From assembly GCF_027497215.1 (NCBI RefSeq), contig NZ_CP114904.1, positions 1,240,001 through 1,304,000 on the forward strand: a DNA stretch of 64,000 nt, written 5' to 3'. Of the stretch, positions 9,143 to 17,892 are shown piece after piece; positions within the stretch are counted from its first letter, which is position 1; the number at the start of each line of letters is the position of its first letter. The notes under the pieces are model-generated. The model searched no databases, was not told where the DNA came from, and worked only from the letters and a program-made list of their open reading frames with translations. Made by a program: the position numbers and the translations under genes. This DNA is from Micromonospora sp. WMMD812. Its GTDB lineage: Bacteria > Actinomycetota > Actinomycetes > Mycobacteriales > Micromonosporaceae.

Positions 9143-9311
9143 GGGTTCAGGTTAGTGCGGCGTCCGCCGTACGGTTCGCGCCCGGCGCGGCTTCCCACAT
9201 TGTGTCAGCGGGATCACCATGTCCGGTTCGACCCCCTCTGCCGGGTTGTCCCGGGGGCCGACCGGCGCGGCCGACGGGCCGCATCCCGGGCCGGGACGTA
9301 GGCTGACGGAC

Positions 9312-9407
9312 GTGAAGGACTACAGGGACGCCACCGCGCACCAGGGACGGACGACCGGGGCCGGCCCCGTCTCCGCCCGTCACGAGCAGGGTGAGGTGAC
9401 GGCGTGA
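9312..9407 (+). CDS. Possible 31-aa leader peptide upstream of PAC2 gene
   Basis: A GTG at 9312 lies 7 bases after TAGGCT (9299-9304), the leaderless promoter pattern of this window. The frame runs 31 codons and its stop overlaps the PAC2 start in GTGA (9404-9407), as expected for coupled translation. The product is hydrophilic with no recognisable family. It may be a true leader ORF or a chance frame over the real 5' untranslated region. Confidence 0.4.
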   Translation: MKDYRDATAHQGRTTGAGPVSARHEQGEVTA

Positions 9408-10273
9408 CCGAGTTCGACGGGCTGCCGGTGCTGCGGTCCCCGGTGGCGATCGCCGCGTTCGAGGGCTGGAACGACGCCGCGGACGCGTCCACCGCGGCCG
9501 TCGAGCATCTGGAGCAGGTCTGGCAGGCCCGGCAGGTCGCCGAGCTGGACCCGGAGGACTTCTACGACTTCCAGGTCAGCCGGCCGACCATCACGATGGC
9601 CGAGGGCGAGACCCGCCGGGTCGAGTGGCCGACCACCCGGTTCATGGTCGCCAGCCCGGAGGGCACCGACCGGGACGTGGTGCTGATCCGGGGCATCGAG
9701 CCGAGCATGCGCTGGCGCACCTTCTGCGAGCAGGTTCTGGAGATCTGCCACAGCCTGGAGGTCGAACGGGTGGTGCTGCTGGGCGCGCTGCTGGCCGACG
9801 TGCCGTACACCCGGCCGCTGCCGATCAGCGGCAGCGCGTCCGACGCCAAGGCCGCCGAGCGCTACCAGCTCACGCCCACCCGCTACGACGGCCCGACCGG
9901 CATCGTGGGGGTGCTGCACGACGCGTGCGCCCGCGCGGAGGTGGACGCGGTGTCGTTCTGGGTGCACGTGCCGCACTACGCGAACAACCCGCCCTGCCCC
10001 AAGGCCACCCTGGCCCTGCTGCACCGGGTCGAGGACGTGCTCGACCTGCCGGTGCCGATGGCCGACCTGGCCGAGGAGGCCGCCGAGTGGGAGCAGCGGG
10101 TGCGCAACGCCGCCGAGCAGGACGCGGAGCTCGGCGAGTACGTCCGCGAGTTGGAGGAGCGGGTCGGCGACGCCGGCATCACCCCGCTGACCGGTGACGA
10201 GATCGCCCAGGAGTTCGAGAAGTACCTGCGCCGCCGGGGCGGGTCGGCCGGCCCCACCGCCGGCTCCTGGTAG
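9404..10273 (+). CDS. PAC2 family protein (proteasome-assembly-chaperone fold)
   Basis: A 289-aa cytosolic protein of the PAC2 family, common in actinobacteria and archaea and named after a eukaryotic proteasome assembly chaperone; the bacterial function is not established. Typical features are the opening PVAIAAFEGWNDAADASTAA, VVLIRGIEPSMRW (about 95), VVLLGALLADVPYTRP (about 125) and the glycine-rich YDGPTGIVGVLHDAC (about 165). The last 75 residues are acidic and helical, likely a coiled coil. The GTG start overlaps the stop of a 31-codon frame. A strong terminator follows, so this is a short transcription unit. Confidence 0.9.
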   Translation: MTEFDGLPVLRSPVAIAAFEGWNDAADASTAAVEHLEQVWQARQVAELDPEDFYDFQVSRPTITMAEGETRRVEWPTTRFMVASPEGTDRDVVLIRGIEPSMRWRTFCEQVLEICHSLEVERVVLLGALLADVPYTRPLPISGSASDAKAAERYQLTPTRYDGPTGIVGVLHDACARAEVDAVSFWVHVPHYANNPPCPKATLALLHRVEDVLDLPVPMADLAEEAAEWEQRVRNAAEQDAELGEYVRELEERVGDAGITPLTGDEIAQEFEKYLRRRGGSAGPTAGSW

Positions 10274-10292
10274 CCACTCCCCCTGTCGCAGC

Positions 10293-10327
10293 GCGGGCCC
10301 CGGACGGAAATCTCGTCCGGGGCCCGC
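10293..10327 (+). terminator. Intrinsic terminator after PAC2 gene
   Basis: A perfect 14-bp stem, GCGGGCCCCGGACG (10293-10306) with its complement at 10314-10327, has a 7-base loop and is followed by TTTCTGTC. Confidence 0.85.
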
Positions 10328-10367
10328 TTTCTGTCGTCCGCGTGTCGGGGTGGTGCCGGGCACCCCG

Positions 10368-10390
10368 CCTAGGGCATCCTAGGAACCTAG
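10368..10390. promoter_or_regulatory. CCTAGG-type operator before the GntR gene
   Basis: CCTAGG occurs at 10368-10373 and 10378-10383, and CCTAG at 10386-10390. The last two form the inverted repeat CTAGG-AA-CCTAG, ending about 20 bp before the GntR start. The position fits an autoregulatory operator. The link to this regulator is inferred. Confidence 0.5.
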
Positions 10391-10410
10391 ATGTGATCAA
10401 GGAGGCGGGC

Positions 10411-11202
10411 GTGCAGATCAATCCGGGTGCCGCCGAGTTCCCGCACCGGCAGATCGCCGCGCAGCTCAAGGCCCAGGTGCGCCGTGGCGACTGGGGGCCG
10501 GGCGAGCGGCTGCCGTCCATCCCGGCCATCGCCGAGATGTTCGGCGTCGCGAAGCAGACCGTGCAGCGCGCCGTCGACCAGCTGCGGGTCGAGGGCATCC
10601 TGATCACCAAGCCCGGCTCCGGTACGTACGTGCGGGGCACCCGGCGCCGGCTCAACCGCCTCTCCCGCGGGCGGTACGGGGGCTTCCGCGGCTACCACAC
10701 CGACCTCGCCGCCCGGTACCGGCAGCAGCTCGTCTCCGTCGGCCGGGCGCCCGCGCCCCCCGAGGTGGCCGACGCGTTCGGCGTGCCCGACGGCACCGAC
10801 CTGCTCTGCCGCCGCCACCTGGTACGCACCGACGACTCCCCCGTCGAGGTGGGTGCCTCCTGGTTCCTGCCCGCGGACACCGCCGGCACGTCCCTCGAAC
10901 GGGCCGAGGCGTTCGGGCGGCCGCTCTACCAGGAGGCCGAGGAGGCGACCGGCCGCCGGTACGTCTCGGCCACCGACACGATCAGCGCCCGGCAGCCCAG
11001 CCGGGAGGAGGCGGAGACGCTGCAGATCCGCCCGGACACGCCGGTGCTGCACCTGCTGCACGTCGCCTACGACGGCGCGCACAAGCCGATCGAGGTCGCC
11101 CAGGCGACCTGGCCCGGCCCGATGACCACCCTCACCGAGGAGTACCAGGTCCCCGCCCCGGCCGCCGACCCGGACCCCGACCCCGGTCTCGTCCTGGGCT
11201 GA
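10411..11202 (+). CDS. GntR family transcriptional regulator (HutC/UTRA type)
   Basis: A 263-aa DNA-binding regulator. Residues about 10-75 are a GntR winged helix (IAAQLKAQVRRGDWGPGERLPS, then FGVAKQTVQRAVDQLRVEG and GSGTYV). Residues about 100-245 form a UTRA effector-binding domain, with the typical DTISARQPSREEAETL strand-helix. The start is GTG 10411, set by AAGGAGG at 10399-10405. CCTAGG palindromes upstream suggest autoregulation. It stands alone between two terminators, so its targets and ligand cannot be told from context. Confidence 0.9.
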   Translation: MQINPGAAEFPHRQIAAQLKAQVRRGDWGPGERLPSIPAIAEMFGVAKQTVQRAVDQLRVEGILITKPGSGTYVRGTRRRLNRLSRGRYGGFRGYHTDLAARYRQQLVSVGRAPAPPEVADAFGVPDGTDLLCRRHLVRTDDSPVEVGASWFLPADTAGTSLERAEAFGRPLYQEAEEATGRRYVSATDTISARQPSREEAETLQIRPDTPVLHLLHVAYDGAHKPIEVAQATWPGPMTTLTEEYQVPAPAADPDPDPGLVLG

Positions 11203-11220
11203 GCGGGTCGGCCGGTCGCG

Positions 11221-11252
11221 GCGGGTCCACCGGGGGTCTCCGGTGGACCCGC
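11221..11252. terminator. Terminator between convergent GntR and esterase genes
   Basis: GCGGGTCCACCGG (11221-11233) pairs perfectly with 11240-11252 around a 6-base loop, serving both convergent genes. Confidence 0.75.
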
Positions 11253-11281
11253 GCTCCCGTGTGTCAGCCGCGCCGGTCGGC

Positions 11282-12268
11282 TCAGACCGAGGAGAGGGCC
11301 GACACGGCGGTGTCGGGGGCCGGGCTGAGGATCCGGCCCAGCCAGTCGGTGCGGGTCCGACGCGCGGCGGCCGAGACCCGCGCCGCCGGGTAGAGCGCGT
11401 CGAAGCCGTGGAAGCCGCCCGCCCAGACGTGCAGTTCCGCCTGGCCGCCGGCGGCCCAGATCCGGCTGGCGTACTCGACGTCCTCGTCGCGGAAGACCTC
11501 GGCCGTGCCGGCGTCGATGTAGGTGGTCGGCAGGCCGGAGAGGTCGTCGGCGACCGCCGGTGAGACGTAGCCGGGAACGTCCGCGTCGGCGAGGTCACCG
11601 AGAACCGCCCGCCACCCGAACTGGTTCATCTCCCCGGTCCAGACACCGGGTCCGGTCGCGTACTGCCGGCTGGAGGTGGTGCGGTAGCGGTGGTCCAGCA
11701 TCGGGCAGATCAGCACCTGGGCGGCGATCGCGGGACCGCCCCGGTCGCGGGCCAGCAGGGTGAGCCCGGCGGCGAGCCCACCGCCGGCGCTCGCGCCGGC
11801 AACGACGATGCGGGTGGGGTCGACGCCCAGCTCGTCCGCGTGCGCGGCGACCCAGAGCAGGCCCTGGTAGCAGTCCTCGACCAGGGTCGTGCCGGTGGCC
11901 TCCGGCGCGAGCCGGTAGTCGACGGTCACCACGACGGCCTGGAACAGGTCGAGCCACTCCAGCGGTATGTCGATGTTCGAGAGGCGGTCGCCCATCACCA
12001 TGCCGCCGCCGTGGATCCAGTAGACGCACGGGGCAGCCGTGCCCCGATCGGTCCCGGCCGGACTGAAGATCGACAGCGGGATCGGTACGCCGTCCGGGCC
12101 GGCGACGGTGACCTCGCGTCGGTCGACCGCGCGACCCTCGAGGAGGGTGTCGACCGGTGTCGGCGGGAGTTGGCGCAGGTGCGCGAGGACCTCGGGGTCG
12201 AGCTGGGACATGAGGGGCAGGTCGGCGAGCAGGGCGCGCAGCTCGGGATCGATGTCGGGCCGGGTCAT
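11282..12268 (-). CDS. Alpha/beta hydrolase, HSL-type esterase/lipase
   Basis: A 328-aa cytosolic carboxylesterase of the hormone-sensitive-lipase family. The oxyanion hole HGGG is in YWIHGGGMVMGD (about 90) and the nucleophile in GASAGGG (about 168). The acid is in YIDAGTAEVFRDEDV (about 263) and the base His in GGFHGFD (about 293). ATG 12268 is preceded by GGAAGG. It follows the monooxygenase gene in the same direction with a 41-bp gap, opposite an AraC regulator, so it probably acts on a small ester formed or used with that enzyme. The substrate is unknown. Confidence 0.9.
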   Translation of the reverse strand: MTRPDIDPELRALLADLPLMSQLDPEVLAHLRQLPPTPVDTLLEGRAVDRREVTVAGPDGVPIPLSIFSPAGTDRGTAAPCVYWIHGGGMVMGDRLSNIDIPLEWLDLFQAVVVTVDYRLAPEATGTTLVEDCYQGLLWVAAHADELGVDPTRIVVAGASAGGGLAAGLTLLARDRGGPAIAAQVLICPMLDHRYRTTSSRQYATGPGVWTGEMNQFGWRAVLGDLADADVPGYVSPAVADDLSGLPTTYIDAGTAEVFRDEDVEYASRIWAAGGQAELHVWAGGFHGFDALYPAARVSAAARRTRTDWLGRILSPAPDTAVSALSSV

Positions 12269-12309
12269 GGCGGGTTCCTTCCGGTGGGGTGGGCGAGGGA
12301 GCGGCGGTC

Positions 12310-12615
12310 TCAGAAGGTGGCCTTGCCGCCGACGGGCAGCTCGTCGGCGTACCGGGAGTCGCCGCTGAGCAGCGGCTGGAGCTTCGCGACGAGCGCCTGC
12401 GCCTCCTCGCCGGCGAAGAAGCGGCGGTGGGCCTCCTCGCTGGTCCAGCCCTCGGTGACGTGGAGGACGTCGCGGTCGCTCGCCGAGCGGCCGACCAGGA
12501 AGACGACGCAGTCCTCGTGCGACAGGGACGGCGCGTCCAGCAGGAGCGCGACCACCTCGTCGCCCTTTCCGGGTCGCGCGGTCATGGTGGCGTGGAATCC
12601 GTGGGTGACGGGCAT
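12310..12615 (-). CDS. Antibiotic biosynthesis monooxygenase (ABM) domain protein
   Basis: A 101-aa dimeric alpha+beta-barrel protein. It shows the ABM pattern: FHATMTARPGKGDEVVALLLDAP, later VFLVGRSASDRDVLHVTEGWTSEEAHRRFFAGEEAQALVAKL. Members are cofactor-free quinone-type monooxygenases or small-molecule stress enzymes. ATG 12615 is set by GAGGAGG 12 bases upstream and removes a non-homologous N-terminal frame. It heads a two-gene unit with the esterase, divergent from the AraC gene, which is the likely regulator. Confidence 0.85.
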   Translation of the reverse strand: MPVTHGFHATMTARPGKGDEVVALLLDAPSLSHEDCVVFLVGRSASDRDVLHVTEGWTSEEAHRRFFAGEEAQALVAKLQPLLSGDSRYADELPVGGKATF

Positions 12616-12772
12616 GGGCTGCGGTACCTCCTCGACGGCGGAGCGTGCGCTCCGGGGAAATCGACCACCCCATCGAAACACCGCGATCAGTAGAAACGTT
12701 AGAACGATCCCGCTGGACTCTTACACGATTCTCTCGTTGCAGCGGCTATCGGTATGGTGCTTCAATCGGCTC

Positions 12773-13678
12773 ATGGCCCTTGACGAGCTCCACGCGCTGC
12801 TCTCCCGTCACGCGCGACCCGATCAGCGGACCGCCATCGACGGCGTCCTGGTGTCGAAGGTCGAGCAGGCCTACCCGCCGTCCCCGTCGACGTCGGGCAC
12901 GGTGCTGGCCCTCATCGTCCAGGGCGCGAAACGGATCGCCCTGGGCGACCGCGTGTACGAGTACCGCGCCGGGCAGTACCTCATCGCCTCGGTCGACCTG
13001 CCGATCACCGGCCACTTCACCGAGGCCAGTCCCGAGCGGCCCGCACTCGGCTTCGGCCTGACCCTGCACCCGGCCAGCGTCGCCGAACTGCTGCTGCAGG
13101 CCGGCCCCGGCGACCTCCCGCCCGCCGCCGGCGGCGCGCCGTCCGGCATGGCCGTCAGCGACGCGCCCGACGAACTGGTCGACGCGGTGGTCCGGCTGCT
13201 GCGCCTGCTCGACCGGCCGCGCGACATCTCGGTGCTCGCCCCGCTGATCAAACGGGAGATCCTCTGGCGGGTCATCACCGGCGAGCAGGGCGCCGTCGTC
13301 CGCCAACTCGGCCTCGCCGACAGCAGCCTCACCCACATCGCCCGAGCCGTCCAGTGGATCCGCGACCACTACACGCAGTCGTTCCGGGTCGAAGACGTGG
13401 CACAGCTGTCCGGCATGAGCGTGTCCGCGTTCTACCGCAACTTCCAGGCGGTCACCGCGATGAGCCCGATCCAGTTCCAGAAACAGATCCGGCTCCAGCA
13501 AGCCCGCCTGCTGCTCGCCACCCACCCCAACGACGTCACCGGCGTGGGCCACCGCGTCGGCTACGACAGCGCGTCACAGTTCAGCCGCGAGTACCGCCGC
13601 CAGTTCGGGGCGCCGCCCAGCCAGGACGCCGCCCGGCTGCGCGGCGCGACGCCCGACACCGCACCGAGCCTGGTGTGA
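12773..13678 (+). CDS. AraC family transcriptional regulator
   Basis: A 301-aa regulator. Residues about 20-180 form the N-terminal cupin-like domain of the PF06719 type (VLALIVQGAKRIALGDRVYEYRAGQYLIASVDLPI). Residues about 195-290 hold two helix-turn-helix units (FRVEDVAQLSGMSVSAFYRNFQAVT and VGYDSASQFSREYRRQFG). It is divergent from the monooxygenase-esterase pair with a 157-bp shared promoter region, so it very likely controls them and itself. ATG 12773 lies about 15 bases after a TATGGT box. The inducer is unknown. Confidence 0.92.
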   Translation: MALDELHALLSRHARPDQRTAIDGVLVSKVEQAYPPSPSTSGTVLALIVQGAKRIALGDRVYEYRAGQYLIASVDLPITGHFTEASPERPALGFGLTLHPASVAELLLQAGPGDLPPAAGGAPSGMAVSDAPDELVDAVVRLLRLLDRPRDISVLAPLIKREILWRVITGEQGAVVRQLGLADSSLTHIARAVQWIRDHYTQSFRVEDVAQLSGMSVSAFYRNFQAVTAMSPIQFQKQIRLQQARLLLATHPNDVTGVGHRVGYDSASQFSREYRRQFGAPPSQDAARLRGATPDTAPSLV

Positions 13679-13814
13679 CAACCGTCCCCCGGAAGCCGCG
13701 AGCACCGCGCGCGCGAGCCGCGGGCCCGGCCGGAGGCCGCGAGCCCGCGCGGAAGCCGCGCGTCGCCGCCTTGGAGCCCGCGCGGGATCCGCGGCGCGGC
13801 TGCGGCACGCACCG
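13679..13814. other. Short intergenic region with GC-rich near-repeats
   Basis: Repeated GAAGCCGCG-type and GAGCCCGCGCGG-type words fill this gap between the convergent AraC and mshC genes. No clean terminator stem could be assigned. Confidence 0.4.
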
Positions 13815-15053
13815 TCAGAGGCGGACGCCGAGGAGGGCGTCGACGGTGTCGGCGAAGAGGGCCGGGGCGGCCGGGTCGTCGCCGACGCCCGCGAGGGCCC
13901 GCTCCGCCCAGGCGTCGGCGAGGGCCAGGGCGCCGGGGCTGTCCAGGTCGTCGGCGAGGCGCGCGCGTACGCCGGCCAGCAGCTCGGGCCCGGACGGCCC
14001 GGACGGCGCGGCCGCGGCCTGCCGCCACCGGGCCAGCCGCTCCTGGGCGGCGGCCAGCAGCTCGTCGGTCCAGGCGCGGTCGCTGCGGTAGTGCCCGGCC
14101 AGCAGCGCCAGCCGGATCGCCATCGGGTCGACCTTGTCGGCGCGCAGCCGGGACACGAAGACCAGGTTGCCCCGGGACTTGGACATCTTCTCGCCGTCCA
14201 GGCCGATCATGCCGGCGTGCACGTAGTGCTGGGCGAACGGCGCCTCACCGGTCAGCCGCTCGGCGTGCGCCGCGGAATCCTCGTGGTGCGGGAAGATCAG
14301 GTCGTTGCCGCCGCCCTGCACATCGATCGTGTCGCCGAGCAGGTTCAAGGCGATGACCGCGCACTCGATGTGCCAGCCGGGACGGCCCGACCCCAGGTCG
14401 CCGCCCGGCCAGGAGGGCTCACCGTCCCGGGCACCGCGCCAGAGCAGCGGGTCGAGCGCGTCACGCTTGCCGGGCCGGTCCGGGTCGCCGCCGCGCTCGG
14501 GGAAGATCTTCAGCATCTCCTCGCGGCTCAGGTTGGACTCGTAGCCGAACCGCGGCGAGGCGGAGACGTCGAAGTAGACGTCGCCGGTGCCGTCGTCCAG
14601 GCGGTACGCCGACCCGTCCTTGAGCAGGAGCTGCACCTTGTCGGCGATGTCCGGGATCGACTCGACCGCGCCCACGTAGTGCTCCGGCGGGATGATCCGC
14701 AGCGCCTCCATGTCCTCCCGGAACAGCGCCGTCTCGCGCATGGCGAGGACCACCCAGTCCTCGCCGTCGCGGGCCGCCCGCTCCAGCAGGGGGTCGTCGA
14801 TGTCGGTGACGTTCTGCACGTAGCGGACGGACCGCCCGGCGTCCCGCCACATCCGCTGCACCAGATCAAAGGTGATCATGGTGGCGGCGTGGCCGAGGTG
14901 GGTGGCGTCGTACGGGGTGATGCCGCAGACGTACATCCGCGCCGCGTCCGCGGGGTCGCTCGGGTGGACGCCCTGCCGCGCCGAGTCGTACAACGCCAGC
15001 GGCACGCCCTTGCCGGGCAGTCGCGGCACCTCGTGTCCCGTCCACGCTTCCAT
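13815..15053 (-). CDS. mshC: L-cysteine:1D-myo-inositol 2-amino-2-deoxy-alpha-D-glucopyranoside ligase
   Basis: MshC joins cysteine to GlcN-inositol with ATP, the third step of mycothiol synthesis, in the cytosol. It is a cysteinyl-tRNA synthetase-like enzyme of 412 aa. [15 protein letters not shown] (about 42-56) holds the zinc Cys and the HIGH-type motif. [11 protein letters not shown] and [14 protein letters not shown] supply further zinc/Cys-binding residues, and EKMSKSRGN (about 290) is the KMSKS loop. The short C-terminus lacks the tRNA-binding tail of CysS, which separates MshC from it. ATG 15053 follows TAGGCT by 7 bases (leaderless). Upstream genes match those near mshC in mycobacteria and Streptomyces. 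Confidence 0.96.
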   Translation of the reverse strand: MEAWTGHEVPRLPGKGVPLALYDSARQGVHPSDPADAARMYVCGITPYDATHLGHAATMITFDLVQRMWRDAGRSVRYVQNVTDIDDPLLERAARDGEDWVVLAMRETALFREDMEALRIIPPEHYVGAVESIPDIADKVQLLLKDGSAYRLDDGTGDVYFDVSASPRFGYESNLSREEMLKIFPERGGDPDRPGKRDALDPLLWRGARDGEPSWPGGDLGSGRPGWHIECAVIALNLLGDTIDVQGGGNDLIFPHHEDSAAHAERLTGEAPFAQHYVHAGMIGLDGEKMSKSRGNLVFVSRLRADKVDPMAIRLALLAGHYRSDRAWTDELLAAAQERLARWRQAAAAPSGPSGPELLAGVRARLADDLDSPGALALADAWAERALAGVGDDPAAPALFADTVDALLGVRL

Positions 15054-15137
15054 GACCGCCAGCCTAACGAGCCGTACGACGGCGGGAGTGCGCCCCGCAG
15101 GTGATCAACATGACACGAGCGACGTGGGCCGCGGGGC

Positions 15138-15956
15138 TCACATCGGCGGCCAGGGCACCGCCGGCCACTCCTCCGGCGGCAGCGGAAACCGGCCGGTGTC
15201 GCGCAGCCGGTCGATCCGGGCGGCCACCTCGGCGATCTCACTGATCGTCAGGTGGTCGGCGAGTTCGGCGCCGAGCGGGCCGGCGACCTGGCCGGCGAGC
15301 GCGTCAAGCATCTCCACCGCGTCCGGCGGCAGCTGCCGCCCGGCCCAGCCCCAGAGCACCGTCCGGAGCTTCTCCTCGACGTGGAAGCTCACCCCGTGGT
15401 CCACGCCGTAGATCCGGTCGTCCGGGCCGACGAGCACGTGCCCGCCCTTCCGGTCGGCGTTGTTGATCACCGCGTCGAGCACCGCGAGTCGGGCCAGCCG
15501 GGGGTCGTCGGCGTGCGCCAGGGCGTACGGGGTGCCGTCGTCGTCGCGGGCGGCCGCGATCGGGAACCAGCGGGGCGGCAGCGCGTCCGCGGGCACGAAC
15601 CCGACCAGCGGCTCACCGTCCTCCGGCTCGTCGATCCAGAGCTGGCAGGAGCCCGGCCCGAACGGGCCGTCCCGGAGCACGGTCGGCGGCACCAGGTCCC
15701 AGCCGGTGGCCGCGGAGACCAGGTAGGCCGACACCTCGCGGCCGGCCAGGGTGCCGTCCGGGAAGTCCCAGAGCGGGCGCTCGCCACGCACCGGCTTGTA
15801 CACGCAGCGCGCGGCCACCCCGTCCAGGGTCAGCACCCCGCGCAGCGTGGTGTTCGACGCGTCGACCAGCCGCCCCTCCAGCTCGAACTCACCGTCGCGC
15901 AGCAACCGGAGCGCGGCGGCGCCGTCCTGGCGGGGCTGGGTGCCGGAAGAGGTCAC
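15138..15956 (-). CDS. SCO1664-family protein (PI3/PI4-kinase-like fold)
   Basis: A 272-aa protein of the TIGR03843/SCO1664 family, related to Rv2133c. The kinase-like fold is suggested by CVYKPVRGERPLWDFPDGTLAGREVSAYLV (ATP-grasp region, about 55-85), ARLAVLDAVINNADRKGGHVLVG (catalytic loop, about 170) and YGVDHGVSFHVEEKLRT (metal-binding Asp). The substrate is unknown. GTG 15956 shares a GTGA overlap with the DUF3090 stop, so the two are translationally coupled. Conserved linkage with mshC suggests, but does not prove, a mycothiol-related role. Confidence 0.87.
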   Translation of the reverse strand: MTSSGTQPRQDGAAALRLLRDGEFELEGRLVDASNTTLRGVLTLDGVAARCVYKPVRGERPLWDFPDGTLAGREVSAYLVSAATGWDLVPPTVLRDGPFGPGSCQLWIDEPEDGEPLVGFVPADALPPRWFPIAAARDDDGTPYALAHADDPRLARLAVLDAVINNADRKGGHVLVGPDDRIYGVDHGVSFHVEEKLRTVLWGWAGRQLPPDAVEMLDALAGQVAGPLGAELADHLTISEIAEVAARIDRLRDTGRFPLPPEEWPAVPWPPM

Positions 15957-16528
15957 CGGTGGTAACCGTTGTGCCGCGGGCACAGGTGCCCGGCGGGATC
16001 CAGCGGTTGGCCACAGAGCGGGCAGGGCGGACGGCCGGCGTTGACCACCCGCCGGGCCCGCTCGATGAACTCGCGGGTCGCCTGCGGGGTCAGCCGGACC
16101 CGCAGCCGGTCGAGGTCCTCGTCCGGCTCCTCGTCGTCCTCGTCCTCGTCCTCGGACTCGCCCAGCTCGACCTCGGCCTCCACCTCGCCGGCGGCGATCG
16201 CCTCGATCACCACCGTCGCGCTGTCGACGTCGAAGGCCAGCCCGAGGGTGCCGACCCGAAACTCCTCGTCGACCGGCGTGTCCAGCGGGTCGTTGTCGCC
16301 GAGCGCGGCCGGCGCCTCGGGCAGGTCCACCCCGAACCGGCGCTGAGCCTCGGTGAGCAACTCCTCGAGCTTCTCGGCGAGCAGGGACACCTGGACCTTT
16401 TCCAGCGCGACGCTGACCAGCCGGCCTCCGCCGCGGGCCTGGAGGAAGAACGTGCGCTCCCCGGGCGGCCCGACGGTCCCGGCGACGAACCGCTCCGGCG
16501 GCTCGAAGGCGTGCACCTGGTGGGTCAT
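15953..16528 (-). CDS. DUF3090 family protein with C-terminal zinc motif
   Basis: A 191-aa protein of the TIGR03847/DUF3090 family (Rv2134c-like). An N-terminal domain (VHAFEPPERFVAGTVGPPGERTFFLQA) leads to an acidic stretch (about 125-140, mostly Glu/Asp). The C-terminus, CPLCGQPLDPAGHLCPRHNGY, is a likely zinc ribbon. ATG 16528 lies 7 bases after TAGGGT, so the message is probably leaderless; GTG 16534 is an alternative. It is coupled downstream to the SCO1664-type kinase-like gene. Its function is unknown. Confidence 0.88.
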   Translation of the reverse strand: MTHQVHAFEPPERFVAGTVGPPGERTFFLQARGGGRLVSVALEKVQVSLLAEKLEELLTEAQRRFGVDLPEAPAALGDNDPLDTPVDEEFRVGTLGLAFDVDSATVVIEAIAAGEVEAEVELGESEDEDEDDEEPDEDLDRLRVRLTPQATREFIERARRVVNAGRPPCPLCGQPLDPAGHLCPRHNGYHR

Positions 16529-16647
16529 ACCCACGACCCTATCCGGCCCGCAACGGCACTGCGCACCCCACCGACCCGAATCGCCGCCCCGGCGCCGCGC
16601 CCGTCGTACCGCGGCAGGTCACCGGCGTGGCGACCCGCCGCCGGGGT

Positions 16648-17352
16648 TCAGCCGGCGGTGCCGGCGCCGCCGCCCACCGCGGCGTCCGAGTCGGCCCGCC
16701 GGGCCGCCCGGCGGCGTCGCTTGGGCGCCGGCGGGACCAGCCCGGCGAGGTCGCCACCGGTGTCGTTGAGCCGGACCAGGAACGGCCGCAGCGGGGTGTA
16801 GCGGATCGCGGTCACCGACGCCGGGTCCGCGACGATCCGCTGAAACAGATCCAGATGTACGCCGAGCGCGTCCGCCACGATGGCCTTGATCACGTCGCCG
16901 TGGCTGCACGCCAGCCAGACCGCCTCCGGCCCGTGCTCGGCGGTCACCCGGGCGTCCCACGACCGCACCGCCGCCACCGCGCGCGCGGCCATCGCGGCCA
17001 TCGCCTCGCCGTCCGGGAAGACGGCCGCGCTGGGATGCTGTTGGACCACCGGCCAGAGCGGCTCCTTGGCGAGCTTCTTCAGCGGCTGCCCCTCCCAACT
17101 GCCGTAGCCGCACTCGATCAGCCCGTCCTCGACCTGTGGGGTCGCGTCGGGCAGCGCCAGCTCCAGGGTCTGCCGGCACCGAATCAGCGGGCTGGTGACC
17201 ACCGCGGCCAGGGGCACCGCACGCAGCCGCTCTCCCACCGCGGCGGCCTGCGCCCGGCCGGTCTCGTCCAGCTCGACCGGTTGCCGGCCGGCCAGGCCAC
17301 CGTCGGCGTTCGCGGTCGTCCGGCCGTGTCGCAGAAGCAGAAGGGTCGCCAC
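16648..17352 (-). CDS. Histidine phosphatase family protein (MSMEG_4193 type)
   Basis: A 234-aa phosphoglycerate-mutase-like phosphatase, TIGR03848 subfamily. The phospho-acceptor His is in LLLLRHGRTTAN (about 9). The second catalytic features are TSPLIRCRQT (about 54), ECGYGSWEGQPLKKLA (about 83) and the second His in ACSHGDVIKAI (about 148). A basic tail follows residue 210. GTG 17352 sits 7 bases after TAGGGT, matching the leaderless pattern and the family start VATLLLLRHG. It leads the run towards DUF3090, the SCO1664-type gene and mshC, as in Rv2135c-Rv2130c. The physiological substrate is unknown. Confidence 0.9.
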   Translation of the reverse strand: MATLLLLRHGRTTANADGGLAGRQPVELDETGRAQAAAVGERLRAVPLAAVVTSPLIRCRQTLELALPDATPQVEDGLIECGYGSWEGQPLKKLAKEPLWPVVQQHPSAAVFPDGEAMAAMAARAVAAVRSWDARVTAEHGPEAVWLACSHGDVIKAIVADALGVHLDLFQRIVADPASVTAIRYTPLRPFLVRLNDTGGDLAGLVPPAPKRRRRAARRADSDAAVGGGAGTAG

Positions 17353-17751
17353 GGTCACCACCCTAGGGCCTGCCCGACCGGCGCGGCCGGCCACGCTCAC
17401 CGCACCGGCCCGACCCGCGACCCGGCCCGGGACCGGTGAGGTCCGAGTCAGATGGACGGCCCTATGCCGGCCGTCCGCCGCGGCTTCCGGGGAGCTGTCC
17501 GCGGTGTGCGGTCGCAGGCGGTCGCCCTCGGCTACCAGTAGTGGCCGGCGGCTGCGGTCGGCGTCCTGGGTGCCGGCTGCGCCCTTTGGAGCTGACGGCG
17601 CAAACGAGTCAAGGAAGGGCGCCTCCGCGGCAACCAGTCGCCGCAGCTCCCCGACGCGCAATCCCCGCCAGCCCGGCCACCGCCGCCGACCCTCGCTAGC
17701 CCGGCAAATCCGTCAGCCCGGCAGTCCCGCCAACCCCCGCCAGCCCGCAAT

Positions 17752-17807
17752 CCCGGCACCCGGCACCCGGCACCCGGCACCCGGCACCCGGCACCCGGCA
17801 CCCGGCA
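17752..17807. repeat. Eight tandem copies of CCCGGCA
   Basis: Eight perfect, uninterrupted 7-bp units, preceded by about 50 bp of decayed copies of similar words. It directly abuts a palindrome. Copy number is likely to vary by slippage. Confidence 0.9.
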
Positions 17808-17855
17808 GATCTTGGTACGACGAGGCCCCTCCAGGGGCCATTTCGTACCAAGATC
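17808..17855. repeat. Two-stem intergenic palindrome
   Basis: GATCTTGGTACGA (17808-17820) pairs with 17843-17855. Inside, GGCCCCT (17824-17830) pairs with AGGGGCC (17833-17839). It forms a long interrupted hairpin just after the heptamer array. Confidence 0.8.
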
Positions 17856-17892
17856 CAGGCGAGCGTCGCGGGCCGCTGGCCGGGACACGGTT

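Noticed and set aside
6647..9301. Long open frame on the + strand opposite metH
   Set aside because: Shadow of metH: Arg/His/Gln-rich with no domain. MetH itself is unmistakable on the other strand.
9143..9403. SAM or cobalamin riboswitch before metH
   Set aside because: The start lies 6 bases after a promoter box, leaving no leader; no B12-box was found.
13354..14091. 245-codon + strand frame across AraC and mshC
   Set aside because: Runs in the wrong frame through AraC and antisense to mshC; Arg/Pro-rich.
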